Source: an uncultured Bacteroidales bacterium (GTDB taxonomy: Bacteria; Bacteroidota; Bacteroidia; Bacteroidales; UBA932). From it: a DNA stretch of 38,726 nt. The notes beneath the pieces were generated by a model that did no database searches, had not been told where the DNA came from, and worked only from the letters and a program-made list of their open reading frames with translations. Shown here piece by piece: positions 25,621 through 33,959 of this stretch. The DNA lies in NCBI GenBank assembly GCA_946402945.1, contig CAMIYB010000010.1:1-38726 (forward strand), written 5' to 3'. Each line of letters opens with the position of its first letter. Position 1 is the stretch's first letter. The position numbers and the translations under genes were made by a program.

Positions 25621-25628
25621 TATTTTTG
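25621..25628 (+). promoter_or_regulatory. -7 element of the methyltransferase gene
   Basis: TATTTTTG matches TAnnTTTG, 13 nt before ATG 25642, leaving a leader of under about 10 nt. An A-rich stretch separates the two. Confidence 0.45.
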
Positions 25629-25641
25629 CAAAAAAAATACG

Positions 25642-26832
25642 ATGGAGGCTTTCTGGCAATTTCTGCGGGAGCATGCTGCGGACCGGACGAGCACCCTGCT
25701 GCTGGCGAAAGACCGCTGGCCGGGAGTGGATGTATCCCTTGCGGCCAATACCTTGGAGGGACGCCGTCGGATGCAGCGGAAAGTACCTTCCTGGTATGCC
25801 TGCGAACGGATTCTCTACCCCACCCGTCTCTGTACGGAACAATGCAGTTCGGAAGAAACGGCGCTGTACAAGGCCGCCTTTGCCGCCCGTATCCTGGGGC
25901 AAGGGAAGGCCTGCATCGCCGACCTGACCGGCGGCCTTGGGGTGGACAGTTGGGCCTTCTCCCGCCTCGGCGAGGTCCTTTACAATGAGGCGGATCCGAA
26001 GTTGGCGGAGGCCGCCCGGGCCAATTTCGCGGCCTTGGGGACGGACGTAAAAGTCCGCAATGAAAACCTCCGGCCGGGAGAGGTACGCAGGATCCTCGGC
26101 GGCTTTCCCGCCGGCCTGCTGTACCTGGATCCGGCCCGTCGCGCCGACAGCGGACGAAAAGTCTTCCGCCTGGCCGATTGCAGTCCGGATATCCTCCAGC
26201 TGCGGGATGAATTGCTGGAAGCGGCGCCGCATCTGCTCGTCAAACTCTCGCCCATGGCGGATATCGCGCTCCTCGCGCGGGAGCTGGGGCCCTGCGTACG
26301 GGAAATCGTCGTTGTCGGAGCACAAGGCGAATGCAAGGAAGTCCTGGTGTGGCTGGACCGCGACTGGAAAGGCGGCTATACCGTCACGGCGCACACCCCC
26401 TCCGGCGACCTGACCTTCCGCCCGGAGGAGGAGCAAACCTGCCCTACAACCCTCTGCGATACCCTTCCGGCGCCCGGCGACACTCTTCTTGCTCCGGACA
26501 AGGCCGTCACCAAAGCCGGCTGTTTCAACCTCCTCGCTGCCCGCTACGGCCTCCATAAACTGGGCGTTTCCACCCATCTGTATCTCTGTCCGGAAGACAC
26601 CCTTGCCCCGGGAACCCGCTACCGCATCCGGCGGATCGTCCCCTTCTCCGAGGCCCGTTCCTTCAAGGGCATGAATGCAGACGTCACAGCCCGCAATTTG
26701 CCGCTCAGCAGCGACTCTCTGGCCCGTAAACTCGGTATTAAAAACAGCGGAAGGCCCCATGTCTGGGGCCTCCGCATCGATCTTTCCACCGGTTCTTCCG
26801 CCAACTGGCTTCTCGAAACGGAACCGTTGTAG
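25642..26832 (+). CDS. SAM-dependent methyltransferase with THUMP-like domain
   Basis: A 396-residue class I methyltransferase. The SAM-binding motif IADLTGGLGVDSWAFS starts near residue 92, an acidic strand end (NEADPKLAEAARANF) follows, and a catalytic-type motif LLYLDPARRADSGRK lies near 165. The C-terminal third (AARYGLHKLGVSTHLYL, RIRRIVPFSEARSFKGMNAD) matches the THUMP-like domain attached to such enzymes in Bacteroidota. The family most likely methylates RNA, but no target is established that I know of. It is monocistronic and convergent with glnS, with 6 nt between stop codons. The fold is well supported; the substrate is unknown. Confidence 0.8.
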   Translation: MEAFWQFLREHAADRTSTLLLAKDRWPGVDVSLAANTLEGRRRMQRKVPSWYACERILYPTRLCTEQCSSEETALYKAAFAARILGQGKACIADLTGGLGVDSWAFSRLGEVLYNEADPKLAEAARANFAALGTDVKVRNENLRPGEVRRILGGFPAGLLYLDPARRADSGRKVFRLADCSPDILQLRDELLEAAPHLLVKLSPMADIALLARELGPCVREIVVVGAQGECKEVLVWLDRDWKGGYTVTAHTPSGDLTFRPEEEQTCPTTLCDTLPAPGDTLLAPDKAVTKAGCFNLLAARYGLHKLGVSTHLYLCPEDTLAPGTRYRIRRIVPFSEARSFKGMNADVTARNLPLSSDSLARKLGIKNSGRPHVWGLRIDLSTGSSANWLLETEPL

Positions 26833-26838
26833 AAGCGT

Positions 26839-28515
26839 TTATTCCGGTTTGTAGGAATCTTTCAGGGATGTCGTCTTGTTGAAGACCGCCAGTTCCGGGG
26901 TCGAATCCGGATCTTTCACGAAATAGCCGTCCCGCTCGAACTGGACCGCAATCCCGGAAGCATCCTCCAGCAGGGCCGGTTCGGCATAACCCGTCGATAC
27001 GATAAGACTGTCCGGATTGAGGAAGTCCTTATAGTCCTTGTCTTCCGGGACCTGGCTCATATCCGCCAGCGTGAAGAGCCTGTCGTACAGGCGGAGTTCC
27101 AACTCCTTCGCATGCGCAACGGAAACCCAGTGGATCGTGCCCTTGACCGAACGCCATTCTCCGCTCTGCGGGTGGGTGCTTGGATCATAGGAACAACGAA
27201 GTTCAACAACCTTTCCTTCAGTGTCTTTAATCACCTCATCGCATTTAATGATATAGGTATATTTCAGACGGACTTCCCCATCGGGTTTGAGCCGGAAGAA
27301 CTTCTTCGGCGCCTCTTCCATGAAATCGGAACGCTCGATGTACAACTCGCCCGAGAAAGGAACGCGGCGCTTCGGGCCGTCCGGATCGGCCGGATTCAGG
27401 GGGCAGTCGAAATATTCGACTTTCCCCGGCTCCCAGTTGCTCAAGGTCACCTTGACCGGGTCGCGCACCACCATATAACGGTTGGCGCGGGCATTCAGGT
27501 CCTGGCGGACGCACCACTCCAGCAACTGGATATCCATCAGCTGGTCGCGTTTGCTGACGCCGATCTTGTCACAGAACATCCGCAGGGCCTCGGCCGTATA
27601 ACCCCGGCGGCGCACCCCGCAGAGGGTCGGCATCCGCGGATCGTCCCAGCCGCTGACAAGGCCTTTCTGAACCAGTTCCAGTAACTTGCGCTTGGACATC
27701 AGCGTGTAGGTGAGGTTCAGCCGTGCGAACTCGTACTGATGGCTCGGGAAAATGCCGAGCGTCTCGATGAACCAGTCGTAGAGCGGCCGGTGGACGTCGA
27801 ATTCCAGCGTACAGATCGAGTGGGTGATATGCTCGATGGAGTCGCACTGGCCGTGGGTGAAATCATACATCGGATAGATGCACCATTTGTCGCCCGTACG
27901 ATGATGGGAGGCATGTTTGATTCGGTACAGGAGCGGGTCGCGGAACATCATATTGGGATGGGCCATGTCAATCTTGGCCCGGAGGACCTTCTCTCCGTCC
28001 GCGTACTTGCCGTCGCGCATTTCGCGGAAGAGGCGGAGGTTCTCCTCCACGCTGCGGTCACGCCAGGGGCTGTTCGTACCCGGCTTGTCCACCGTGCCGC
28101 GACCGGCGCGGATCTCTTCCTGCGTCTGGTCGTCCACATAGGCCAGGCCCCGGAGGATCAGTTCCTCGGCCCAGGCATACAACTGGTCGAAATAGTCGGA
28201 TGCATACAGTTCCTTGTCCCACTGGAAGCCCAGCCAGTGGATATCCTCCTTGATGGAATCCACGTATTCGACATCCTCCTTGACGGGGTTGGTGTCGTCA
28301 TAGCGGAGGTTGGTCTTCCCGCCATATTTTTGTGCCAGTCCGAAATTCAGGCAGATACTCTTGGCGTGTCCCAGATGCAGGTAGCCGTTCGGCTCCGGAG
28401 GGAAACGGGTCATGATGCTGTCGTACTTGCCGGAGGCCAGGTCGTTCTCGATGATTTCCTCGAGGAAATTGCGCTTGCGCGGCTCCTCGGCGACGTTGCT
28501 TGTGTGTTCTTCCAT
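26839..28515 (-). CDS. glnS: Glutaminyl-tRNA synthetase
   Basis: A 558-residue class I aminoacyl-tRNA synthetase charging tRNA-Gln. The HIGH motif appears as YLHLGHAKS (near residue 47-50) after RFPPEPNG, and the KMSKS loop as LMSKRKL. The Gln-specific middle (DDTNPVKEDVEYVDSIKEDI, GWDDPRMPTLCGVRRRGYT) and the two C-terminal anticodon-binding barrels are present, with a normal length. I chose ATG 28515 because the longer in-frame GTG start at 28539 lies inside the -7 element TACATTTG. Bacteria with glnS do not depend on the amidotransferase route for Gln-tRNA. Secure. Confidence 0.96.
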   Translation of the reverse strand: MEEHTSNVAEEPRKRNFLEEIIENDLASGKYDSIMTRFPPEPNGYLHLGHAKSICLNFGLAQKYGGKTNLRYDDTNPVKEDVEYVDSIKEDIHWLGFQWDKELYASDYFDQLYAWAEELILRGLAYVDDQTQEEIRAGRGTVDKPGTNSPWRDRSVEENLRLFREMRDGKYADGEKVLRAKIDMAHPNMMFRDPLLYRIKHASHHRTGDKWCIYPMYDFTHGQCDSIEHITHSICTLEFDVHRPLYDWFIETLGIFPSHQYEFARLNLTYTLMSKRKLLELVQKGLVSGWDDPRMPTLCGVRRRGYTAEALRMFCDKIGVSKRDQLMDIQLLEWCVRQDLNARANRYMVVRDPVKVTLSNWEPGKVEYFDCPLNPADPDGPKRRVPFSGELYIERSDFMEEAPKKFFRLKPDGEVRLKYTYIIKCDEVIKDTEGKVVELRCSYDPSTHPQSGEWRSVKGTIHWVSVAHAKELELRLYDRLFTLADMSQVPEDKDYKDFLNPDSLIVSTGYAEPALLEDASGIAVQFERDGYFVKDPDSTPELAVFNKTTSLKDSYKPE

Positions 28516-28538
28516 ACTCGTCTTTGAATAATAACTCA

Positions 28539-28546
28539 CAAATGTA
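28539..28546 (-). promoter_or_regulatory. -7 element of glnS
   Basis: TACATTTG on the minus strand, a perfect TAnnTTTG match; leader about 20 nt to ATG 28515. It decides the glnS start by overlapping the alternative GTG codon. Confidence 0.6.
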
Positions 28547-28570
28547 GTAAAAAAATTAAAGATTTTTTCG

Positions 28571-28578
28571 TAAGTTTG
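28571..28578 (+). promoter_or_regulatory. -7 element of the serine palmitoyltransferase gene
   Basis: TAAGTTTG matches TAnnTTTG; leader about 45 nt to ATG 28629. Divergent from glnS, the two -7 elements being 24 bp apart. Confidence 0.55.
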
Positions 28579-28628
28579 CGTTTGCGAAACTGAATACGGG
28601 AGACGTGTATTTCCCTAATAACCTAACT

Positions 28629-29819
28629 ATGAACCTCTTACAAGAAAGATTGGCAAAATATGATTTGCCGCAAAGGATGATGGAAAAGGGCATTTACCCC
28701 TATTTCCGCCAAATCATCAGCAAACAGGGAACGGAAGTCGAAATGGACGGTCACAAGGTCCTGATGTTCGGCTCGAACGCCTATACGGGCCTGACCGGTG
28801 ACGAAAGGGTTATCGAGGCCGGTGTCAAGGCTCTCCGTCAGTATGGCTCCGGCTGCGCCGGTTCCCGCTTCCTGAACGGTACCCTCGATATTCACGTCCA
28901 ACTCGAAAAGGAACTGGCCGCATTTGTCGGAAAGGACGAAGCCCTCTGTTTCTCAACGGGTTTCACGGTCAATTCCGGCGTCATCCCCCAGCTGCTGACC
29001 CGCAACGATTTCATTATCTGCGACGACCGTGACCATGCTTCCATCGTGGACGGACGACGCCTTTCCTTTGCCAAAGCGCTTCATTACAAGCACAACGACA
29101 TGAAGGATCTGGAGCGCTGCCTGCGCCGCTGCCCCAGGACGTGCGTCAAACTCATCGTCGTGGACGGCGTCTTCTCCATGGAGGGCGACCTGGCCAAACT
29201 CCCGGAAATCGTCGAACTCAAGCACCGCTACCCCGGCACCGCCATCATGGTGGACGAGGCGCATGGCCTGGGCGTCTTCGGCCGTCAGGGCCGCGGCGTC
29301 TGCGACCACTTCAACCTGACCGACGAGGTGGACCTCATCATGGGCACCTTCTCGAAGTCCCTCGCCTCCATCGGCGGTTTCATCGCAGCCGACAAGATCC
29401 TGATCAACTTCCTGCGCCACAATGCCAGGACCTATATTTTCAGCGCTTCCGATACCCCGGCCGCCACGGCCAGCGCCCTGGAGGCCCTGCACATCATCCA
29501 GAATGAGCCCGAGCGGATCACGGCCCTCTGGGATGTGACCAACTATGCCCTGCGCCGTTTCCGCGACGCCGGATTCGAGATCGGAGAGACGGAAAGCCCG
29601 ATCATCCCCCTCTATGTCCGCGATGTGGAAAAGACCTTCGTCGTGACCAAACGGGCCTTCGACGAAGGGGTGTTCATCAATTCCGTCATTCCGCCGGCAT
29701 GCGCCCCGCAGGATACGCTCATCCGCTTCTCGCTGATGTCCACGCACACACACGAGCAGGTGGACCGGGCCGTCGAAGCCCTGACGCGGGTCTTCAAGGA
29801 AGAAGGGATCATCAAATAA
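28629..29819 (+). CDS. spt: Serine palmitoyltransferase
   Basis: A 396-residue PLP enzyme of the alpha-oxoamine synthase family. Serine palmitoyltransferase condenses serine with a fatty acyl thioester to start sphingolipid synthesis. The PLP lysine is Lys243 in GTFSKSLASIGGF, the PLP-stacking His136 is in CDDRDHASIVDG, and MVDEAHGLGVFG supplies Asp209 and His212. The sequence follows my memory of the Bacteroides enzyme closely from start to end (GSNAYTGLTGDERVIEAG, SRFLNGTLDIHVQLEKELAA), more than it does glycine C-acetyltransferase. ATG 28629 gives the family start (LLQERLAKYDLP); the earlier GTG 28605 is unlikely. It supports a Bacteroidales host able to make sphingolipids. Confidence 0.92.
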   Translation: MNLLQERLAKYDLPQRMMEKGIYPYFRQIISKQGTEVEMDGHKVLMFGSNAYTGLTGDERVIEAGVKALRQYGSGCAGSRFLNGTLDIHVQLEKELAAFVGKDEALCFSTGFTVNSGVIPQLLTRNDFIICDDRDHASIVDGRRLSFAKALHYKHNDMKDLERCLRRCPRTCVKLIVVDGVFSMEGDLAKLPEIVELKHRYPGTAIMVDEAHGLGVFGRQGRGVCDHFNLTDEVDLIMGTFSKSLASIGGFIAADKILINFLRHNARTYIFSASDTPAATASALEALHIIQNEPERITALWDVTNYALRRFRDAGFEIGETESPIIPLYVRDVEKTFVVTKRAFDEGVFINSVIPPACAPQDTLIRFSLMSTHTHEQVDRAVEALTRVFKEEGIIK

Positions 29820-29919
29820 TCAGTATTCCTTCCAACTACGTATCTGCACGTCCTCTTCGGAGAGCGTGCAGAATGCGTTTATATAGGCCGCGGCCAGCCG
29901 GGCGTCCGTCAGGAGCGGA

Positions 29920-30744
29920 TTAGCCGTCGACCTCGATCTTTCCGATGTACAGGCCCCAGCAGCCGTCCTGGACAATGGGAACTTCCCTGCCGTCCGGGTC
30001 GGTCGCGGATTCCATCTCATCCAGGAAGGAATGGGAGTGGCCGCCGACCACCAGGTCGATGTTGCGGACCTGGGGCACCATCATCGGATCGGTGAAGGGC
30101 TCGTCCTCATAGCCAATATGGGTCAGGGCAATGACCAGGTCGCATTTTTCCTCGTTCTTGAGGTAGTCCGCCCAGCGGTTGGCTTCGGCCACATCGTCCA
30201 GGTGCGGGATACGGTCGGCGATGGTGCGGTCCACCATGCGGCTGATGTCGCAGAGCAGGCCGAAAATGCCGATCTTGTAGCCGCCACGGTTCAGGATCGT
30301 GTAGGGTTTGATATATTTTCCGGCCTCGAAAGGCGAGAAATCGTAGTTGCAGCATACCACAGGGCACTTGAGCATGGCCAGCCGGCGGCCGAGATCCTCG
30401 ATGCCGTTGTCGAACTCGTGGTTGCCGAGGGTCACGCAGTCATAGCCGAGGGCGTTAATGGTTTCGATCTCCAGGTCGCCGCCAAGTTTGGTGAAATACG
30501 AAGAGCCCTGGCTGAAATCGCCGGCGTGCAGAAGCAGGACGTTGTTTTTGCCTTCCGCACGGCGGACGCTGTCGATATAGGCGGCGCGTTCGATGACGCC
30601 GCCCTGTCCGGCCTGGTCACCCATGCGCAGGGGTTCGAAATGGCTGTGGGTATCGTTCAGATGGAGAATCACAAGATGCGGCTGTTTCGGGCCGCACGCG
30701 GCCAGCGCCAGCAGGCAGGCCGCAAGGGCAAGATATCTTTTCAT
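29920..30744 (-). CDS. 5'-nucleotidase family metallophosphatase, lipoprotein
   Basis: A 274-residue calcineurin-like phosphoesterase corresponding to the N-terminal catalytic domain of UshA-type 5'-nucleotidases. Metal-binding motifs: LHLNDTHSHFEP, LHAGDFSQGS, TLGNHEFDNG, VIALTHIGYED and VVGGHSHSFLD. The signal ends in LAAC, predicting a lipoprotein facing the periplasm. I chose ATG 30744 (preceded by GGAAAG) over ATG 30756, which abuts the upstream stop; both are in frame. The matching 5'-nucleotidase C-terminal domain is a separate gene just upstream (30757-31605), so the two products probably work as a pair. A 34-codon coding-like tail in another frame follows the stop (29820-29922). Confidence 0.88.
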   Translation of the reverse strand: MKRYLALAACLLALAACGPKQPHLVILHLNDTHSHFEPLRMGDQAGQGGVIERAAYIDSVRRAEGKNNVLLLHAGDFSQGSSYFTKLGGDLEIETINALGYDCVTLGNHEFDNGIEDLGRRLAMLKCPVVCCNYDFSPFEAGKYIKPYTILNRGGYKIGIFGLLCDISRMVDRTIADRIPHLDDVAEANRWADYLKNEEKCDLVIALTHIGYEDEPFTDPMMVPQVRNIDLVVGGHSHSFLDEMESATDPDGREVPIVQDGCWGLYIGKIEVDG

Positions 30745-30756
30745 AAGTCTTTCCAT

Positions 30757-31605
30757 TTAGCGTCTGACAGAATCCCTGTCGTCTCCGGTAATAACGATAC
30801 GGCCATCCTTCTGATAAGCCAGCGGTTTCCCGTCCGCAGTCAGTTGCCGGACGTAGGGCAGGATGATATCGAGCAGGTAGCCGTCGAAAATCTGCAATTC
30901 CTTGGCATTGCGGGCCATGAAGATGTCATCGCCGCCGTCCAGCAGGAAATTGACGGTGGCCACGCCATAGACCTTCTTGTCATCCAGGGGCTTTCCGTCA
31001 ATGGTGGCGGAAACCAGTTTCTTGTCTTTCACCTCGCAGCGGATACCGCCCACCGCCTGCCACGAGGTCGCAGCGAGTTGCTGCAGGATGACGCGGATAT
31101 CCTTCCCGGTCAGTTCCAGGTAGCACAGTTGGTTGCGGAAAGGGAACATCGACATGATGTCGTCCATCAGGACATCTCCCTGGGGCATGTCGCAGCGGAT
31201 GCCGCCGAAATTGAGCACCGAGCAGGAAACCGGCTTGCCGGCTCTCTCCTCCACGGCCTTCATGACCAGGTCGGCGTACCAGTTGGAGAGGGCGCTCTCC
31301 GGATACTCGACCGGCATCGCTTCCGGTGCATAGGCGATCACCTCTTTCACTTCAGCCATCGCGCCCTGCGCGTCAAGCAGCAGTTTGGCGACGGCCGGGG
31401 TCGCACCGCAACGGAAGACACGTCCGTTGGGGGCTTTGTAGGATTTGCCATCCACGGTGCCGAGCGCCTCAGGGACATTGTTGGCCGTAGCGGCCGTAAC
31501 ACCGGTCCTGGAACCGTCCATCAGCGTCCGGCTCCACTTGAAATCCCGCGCCGGCACACTCAGCGCCGCCAGCAGGAAGAGAAACAAAAGAATCGGTTTT
31601 TTCAT
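30757..31605 (-). CDS. 5'-nucleotidase C-terminal (substrate-binding) domain protein
   Basis: A 282-residue exported protein (signal MKKPILLFLFLLAALSVPA). The mature part is the 5_nucleotid_C domain alone: SNWYADLVMKAVEERAG, SVLNFGGIRCDMPQGDVLMD, MFPFRNQLCYLELTGKDIR, GGIRCEVKDKKLVSATIDGK and ATVNFLLDGGDDI, which bind the nucleotide base in UshA-type enzymes. It has no metal-binding catalytic domain of its own; that is encoded by the next gene, directly adjacent. It lies 24 nt after the ABC permease gene, so it may be the distal part of the holA-ABC operon. Nucleotide salvage in the periplasm is the likely role. Confidence 0.85.
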   Translation of the reverse strand: MKKPILLFLFLLAALSVPARDFKWSRTLMDGSRTGVTAATANNVPEALGTVDGKSYKAPNGRVFRCGATPAVAKLLLDAQGAMAEVKEVIAYAPEAMPVEYPESALSNWYADLVMKAVEERAGKPVSCSVLNFGGIRCDMPQGDVLMDDIMSMFPFRNQLCYLELTGKDIRVILQQLAATSWQAVGGIRCEVKDKKLVSATIDGKPLDDKKVYGVATVNFLLDGGDDIFMARNAKELQIFDGYLLDIILPYVRQLTADGKPLAYQKDGRIVITGDDRDSVRR

Positions 31606-31629
31606 AACGAAACGGGTTATAATATGTGA

Positions 31630-33024
31630 TTATTTCTGTTTAAGCCATTTCCAGAGGTCGGCGAAAGTCGATTTCTTGCCGAAGACCAGGATGCCGGCCT
31701 TGTAGATCTTGGCGGACACCCAGGCGCAGGCGGCGAAGGTCAGGGCCAGGAGGACGATGGAGACGAGCAGTTGCCACATCGGCACGCCGTACGGAATCCG
31801 CGCCAGCATCACGATCGGGGAGGTGAAGGGAATCATGGAACCCCACACCACCACGCCGCTCTCAGGATTGCGGAAGGCAATCAGGGCGATAAAGTAACCG
31901 ATCATCAGCGGGATGGTCAGCGGAATCTGCAGCTGCTGCGTATCCGCTTCGTTCTCCACCGCGGAGCCGATGGCCGCGAAGAAGGAAGCATAGAGCAGGT
32001 ATCCCAGGATGAAATAGATGAAGAAGGCGATGATCAACTGTCCCCAGGGGACATGGGCCAGGGTCGAGAAGACGACGGCCATCTCATCCTGCGCCACGAC
32101 GGCCGTCGTGTCGGTGAGCGCAGTGGTATCGGCCGCAGCCGTCAGATCGACGCCCAGCGCCTCGATCTGCGTGGCATCAACACCCATCGTAGAGGCGATC
32201 TGCTGCGGGTCCGCCGACAGGAAATCCTTTCCCAGGATCCCGCCGAAAATACCGAGCAACACCACGGAGAGCACGATCCAGAGGAGGAACTGCGTAAGGG
32301 CCACCAGGGCCACGCCGATAATCTTGCCGAACATCAGTTCGGTCGCCTTGGCCGAAGAAATGAGCACCTCTACGACGCGGCTGGACTTCTCCTCGATCAC
32401 GCTCGACATGACCATGCCGCCGAAGAGGGTGATGAACAGGAAAATGATGATACCCAGGATCATCGACATCATCATATAGATGCCGGACTCGGTCACCGTC
32501 TCCTCGCCGGAATCATCGAGGGTGTATTCCCGGACGTCCACGGACGCACGCACATCCTTCATGATCTGCTCCAGGTTGTCAATCCCGTAGGTGCTGATGC
32601 GGTAGGCCTCCACCGCGTCGCTGACCTTGCGGGAGACCCCGGAGGAGAAATCGACGCCCAGGGGCTTGCGGGAATAGGCCGCCACGGACACGGTCTTGGC
32701 CACGGAATCCAGCGGGGAAATGACCACCAGGACATTCAGGCCGCGCGCATCCAGTTGCGCCTTGACCGAATCCGGATGCTCGGCCGAGCAATCCAGATAC
32801 GTGTTCGCCCCGTCGTCCACGAAATATGGCAGGGCGATGCCGGACTGATCGACAACAGCCACGGTCTGAGCCCGCTCGTCCATCTTCGACATAACCATCA
32901 CGAGCACGACCATGGCCGCGACGAAGATGATCGGCACGAGGAAAGTAGTCAGCAGGAAAGATTTTTTCTTGACCTTGGTCAGGTATTCCCGACCGATAAC
33001 GGTCCCAAGCATTTTGTATCGCAT
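31630..33024 (-). CDS. ABC-2 type permease (NatB-like exporter)
   Basis: A 464-residue membrane protein of the ABC-2/NatB type. An N-terminal helix (SFLLTTFLVPIIFVAAMVVLVMVM) is followed by a large extracytoplasmic domain (about residues 45-185), then five more helices: MMSMILGIIIFLFITLFGG, LVALTQFLLWIVLSVVLLGI, and three near the end. The motif SSVIEEKSSRVVEVLISSAK after helix 2 is typical of NatB-type permeases. It starts 3 nt after its ATPase gene. A loop containing many Asp, Thr and Ala residues (about 275-305) lies between helices. Such pairs export sodium, drugs or peptides; the cargo is unknown. Confidence 0.88.
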   Translation of the reverse strand: MRYKMLGTVIGREYLTKVKKKSFLLTTFLVPIIFVAAMVVLVMVMSKMDERAQTVAVVDQSGIALPYFVDDGANTYLDCSAEHPDSVKAQLDARGLNVLVVISPLDSVAKTVSVAAYSRKPLGVDFSSGVSRKVSDAVEAYRISTYGIDNLEQIMKDVRASVDVREYTLDDSGEETVTESGIYMMMSMILGIIIFLFITLFGGMVMSSVIEEKSSRVVEVLISSAKATELMFGKIIGVALVALTQFLLWIVLSVVLLGIFGGILGKDFLSADPQQIASTMGVDATQIEALGVDLTAAADTTALTDTTAVVAQDEMAVVFSTLAHVPWGQLIIAFFIYFILGYLLYASFFAAIGSAVENEADTQQLQIPLTIPLMIGYFIALIAFRNPESGVVVWGSMIPFTSPIVMLARIPYGVPMWQLLVSIVLLALTFAACAWVSAKIYKAGILVFGKKSTFADLWKWLKQK

Positions 33025-33027
33025 AGG

Positions 33028-33939
33028 CTATTCCTCCGTAACCAGTTTAATGAAAATATCGTTCATGCGCGGAATCAGTTCACGGAACGAACGGATCAGC
33101 AGGGATTCCTGCGCCAGGAGGGCCTGCAGGGCATCATTGGTGGAGATACCCGACTCCAGGGACAGGACAGCGGTATGCCGGCCGGCGTTTTCCTCGTCGG
33201 AGAGGATGCGGAACACTCCTTCTACGGGAACGACAGGTCCGCCGCCGTAGATCAGTTCGAGATTGTTGTTGCCGTATTTGTGCCGGATCTCGTCCACGCC
33301 TCCGGTAATGACCAGGCGCGAGCGGTTGATCAGGGCGATGTTGTCGCAGAGTTCCTCGACCGATTCCATGTTGTGGGTCGACAGGATAATGGTCGCCCCT
33401 TCGTCCTTGAGCCGCAGGATCTCCTGGCGGATCAGTTCGGCATTGACCGGGTCGAAGCCAGAGAAGGGCTCGTCGAGAATCATCAGGGACGGCTTGTGGA
33501 CGACCGTCGTAATGAACTGCACCTTCTGGGCCATGCCCTTGGACAACTCCTCCACCTTCTTTTTCCACCAGTCCTGGATGCCGAAACGGATAAACCATTT
33601 CTTCAGTTCGGCCTGGGCGTCCCGGACGGACATACCCTTGAGCTGGGCCAGATACAGGGCCTGGTCCCCCACTTCCATCTTGCGGTACAGGCCGCGTTCC
33701 TCGGGAAGATAGCCGATTCTTTCGACATCCTCCTGCGTGATGGGACGTCCGTCGAACAGCACCTCCCCCGCATTGGGAATGGTGATGCGGTTGATGATAC
33801 GGATAAGTGTCGTCTTGCCGGCTCCGTTCGGACCGAGCAGACCGAAAATCTGTCCTTTCGGGATATCGAGGCTCACATGATCCAGAGCCACTTTCTCCCC
33901 GAAACTCTTACAGACTTCCTTGCAGGTAATAATTCCCAT
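33028..33939 (-). CDS. ABC transporter ATP-binding protein (NatA-like)
   Basis: A 303-residue ABC ATPase. Walker A is GPNGAGKTT (36-44), the Q-loop region is GYLPEERGLYRKM, the signature is a modified ELSKGMAQKVQF (LSKGM in place of LSGGQ), Walker B is LMILDEPFSGFD, and the H-loop is STHNMES. The C-terminal ~90 residues are the regulatory extension common to NatA/CcmA-like subunits. It energises the permease encoded 3 nt downstream. It follows holA by 20 nt in the same direction. The family is secure; the exported substrate is unknown. Confidence 0.93.
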   Translation of the reverse strand: MGIITCKEVCKSFGEKVALDHVSLDIPKGQIFGLLGPNGAGKTTLIRIINRITIPNAGEVLFDGRPITQEDVERIGYLPEERGLYRKMEVGDQALYLAQLKGMSVRDAQAELKKWFIRFGIQDWWKKKVEELSKGMAQKVQFITTVVHKPSLMILDEPFSGFDPVNAELIRQEILRLKDEGATIILSTHNMESVEELCDNIALINRSRLVITGGVDEIRHKYGNNNLELIYGGGPVVPVEGVFRILSDEENAGRHTAVLSLESGISTNDALQALLAQESLLIRSFRELIPRMNDIFIKLVTEE

Positions 33940-33959
33940 ATATTCAGTTGTTTACAATC

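Noticed and set aside
26752..26780. GGCCCC/GGGGCC hairpin as a terminator near the methyltransferase end
   Set aside because: It lies inside the coding sequence and has no T-tract.
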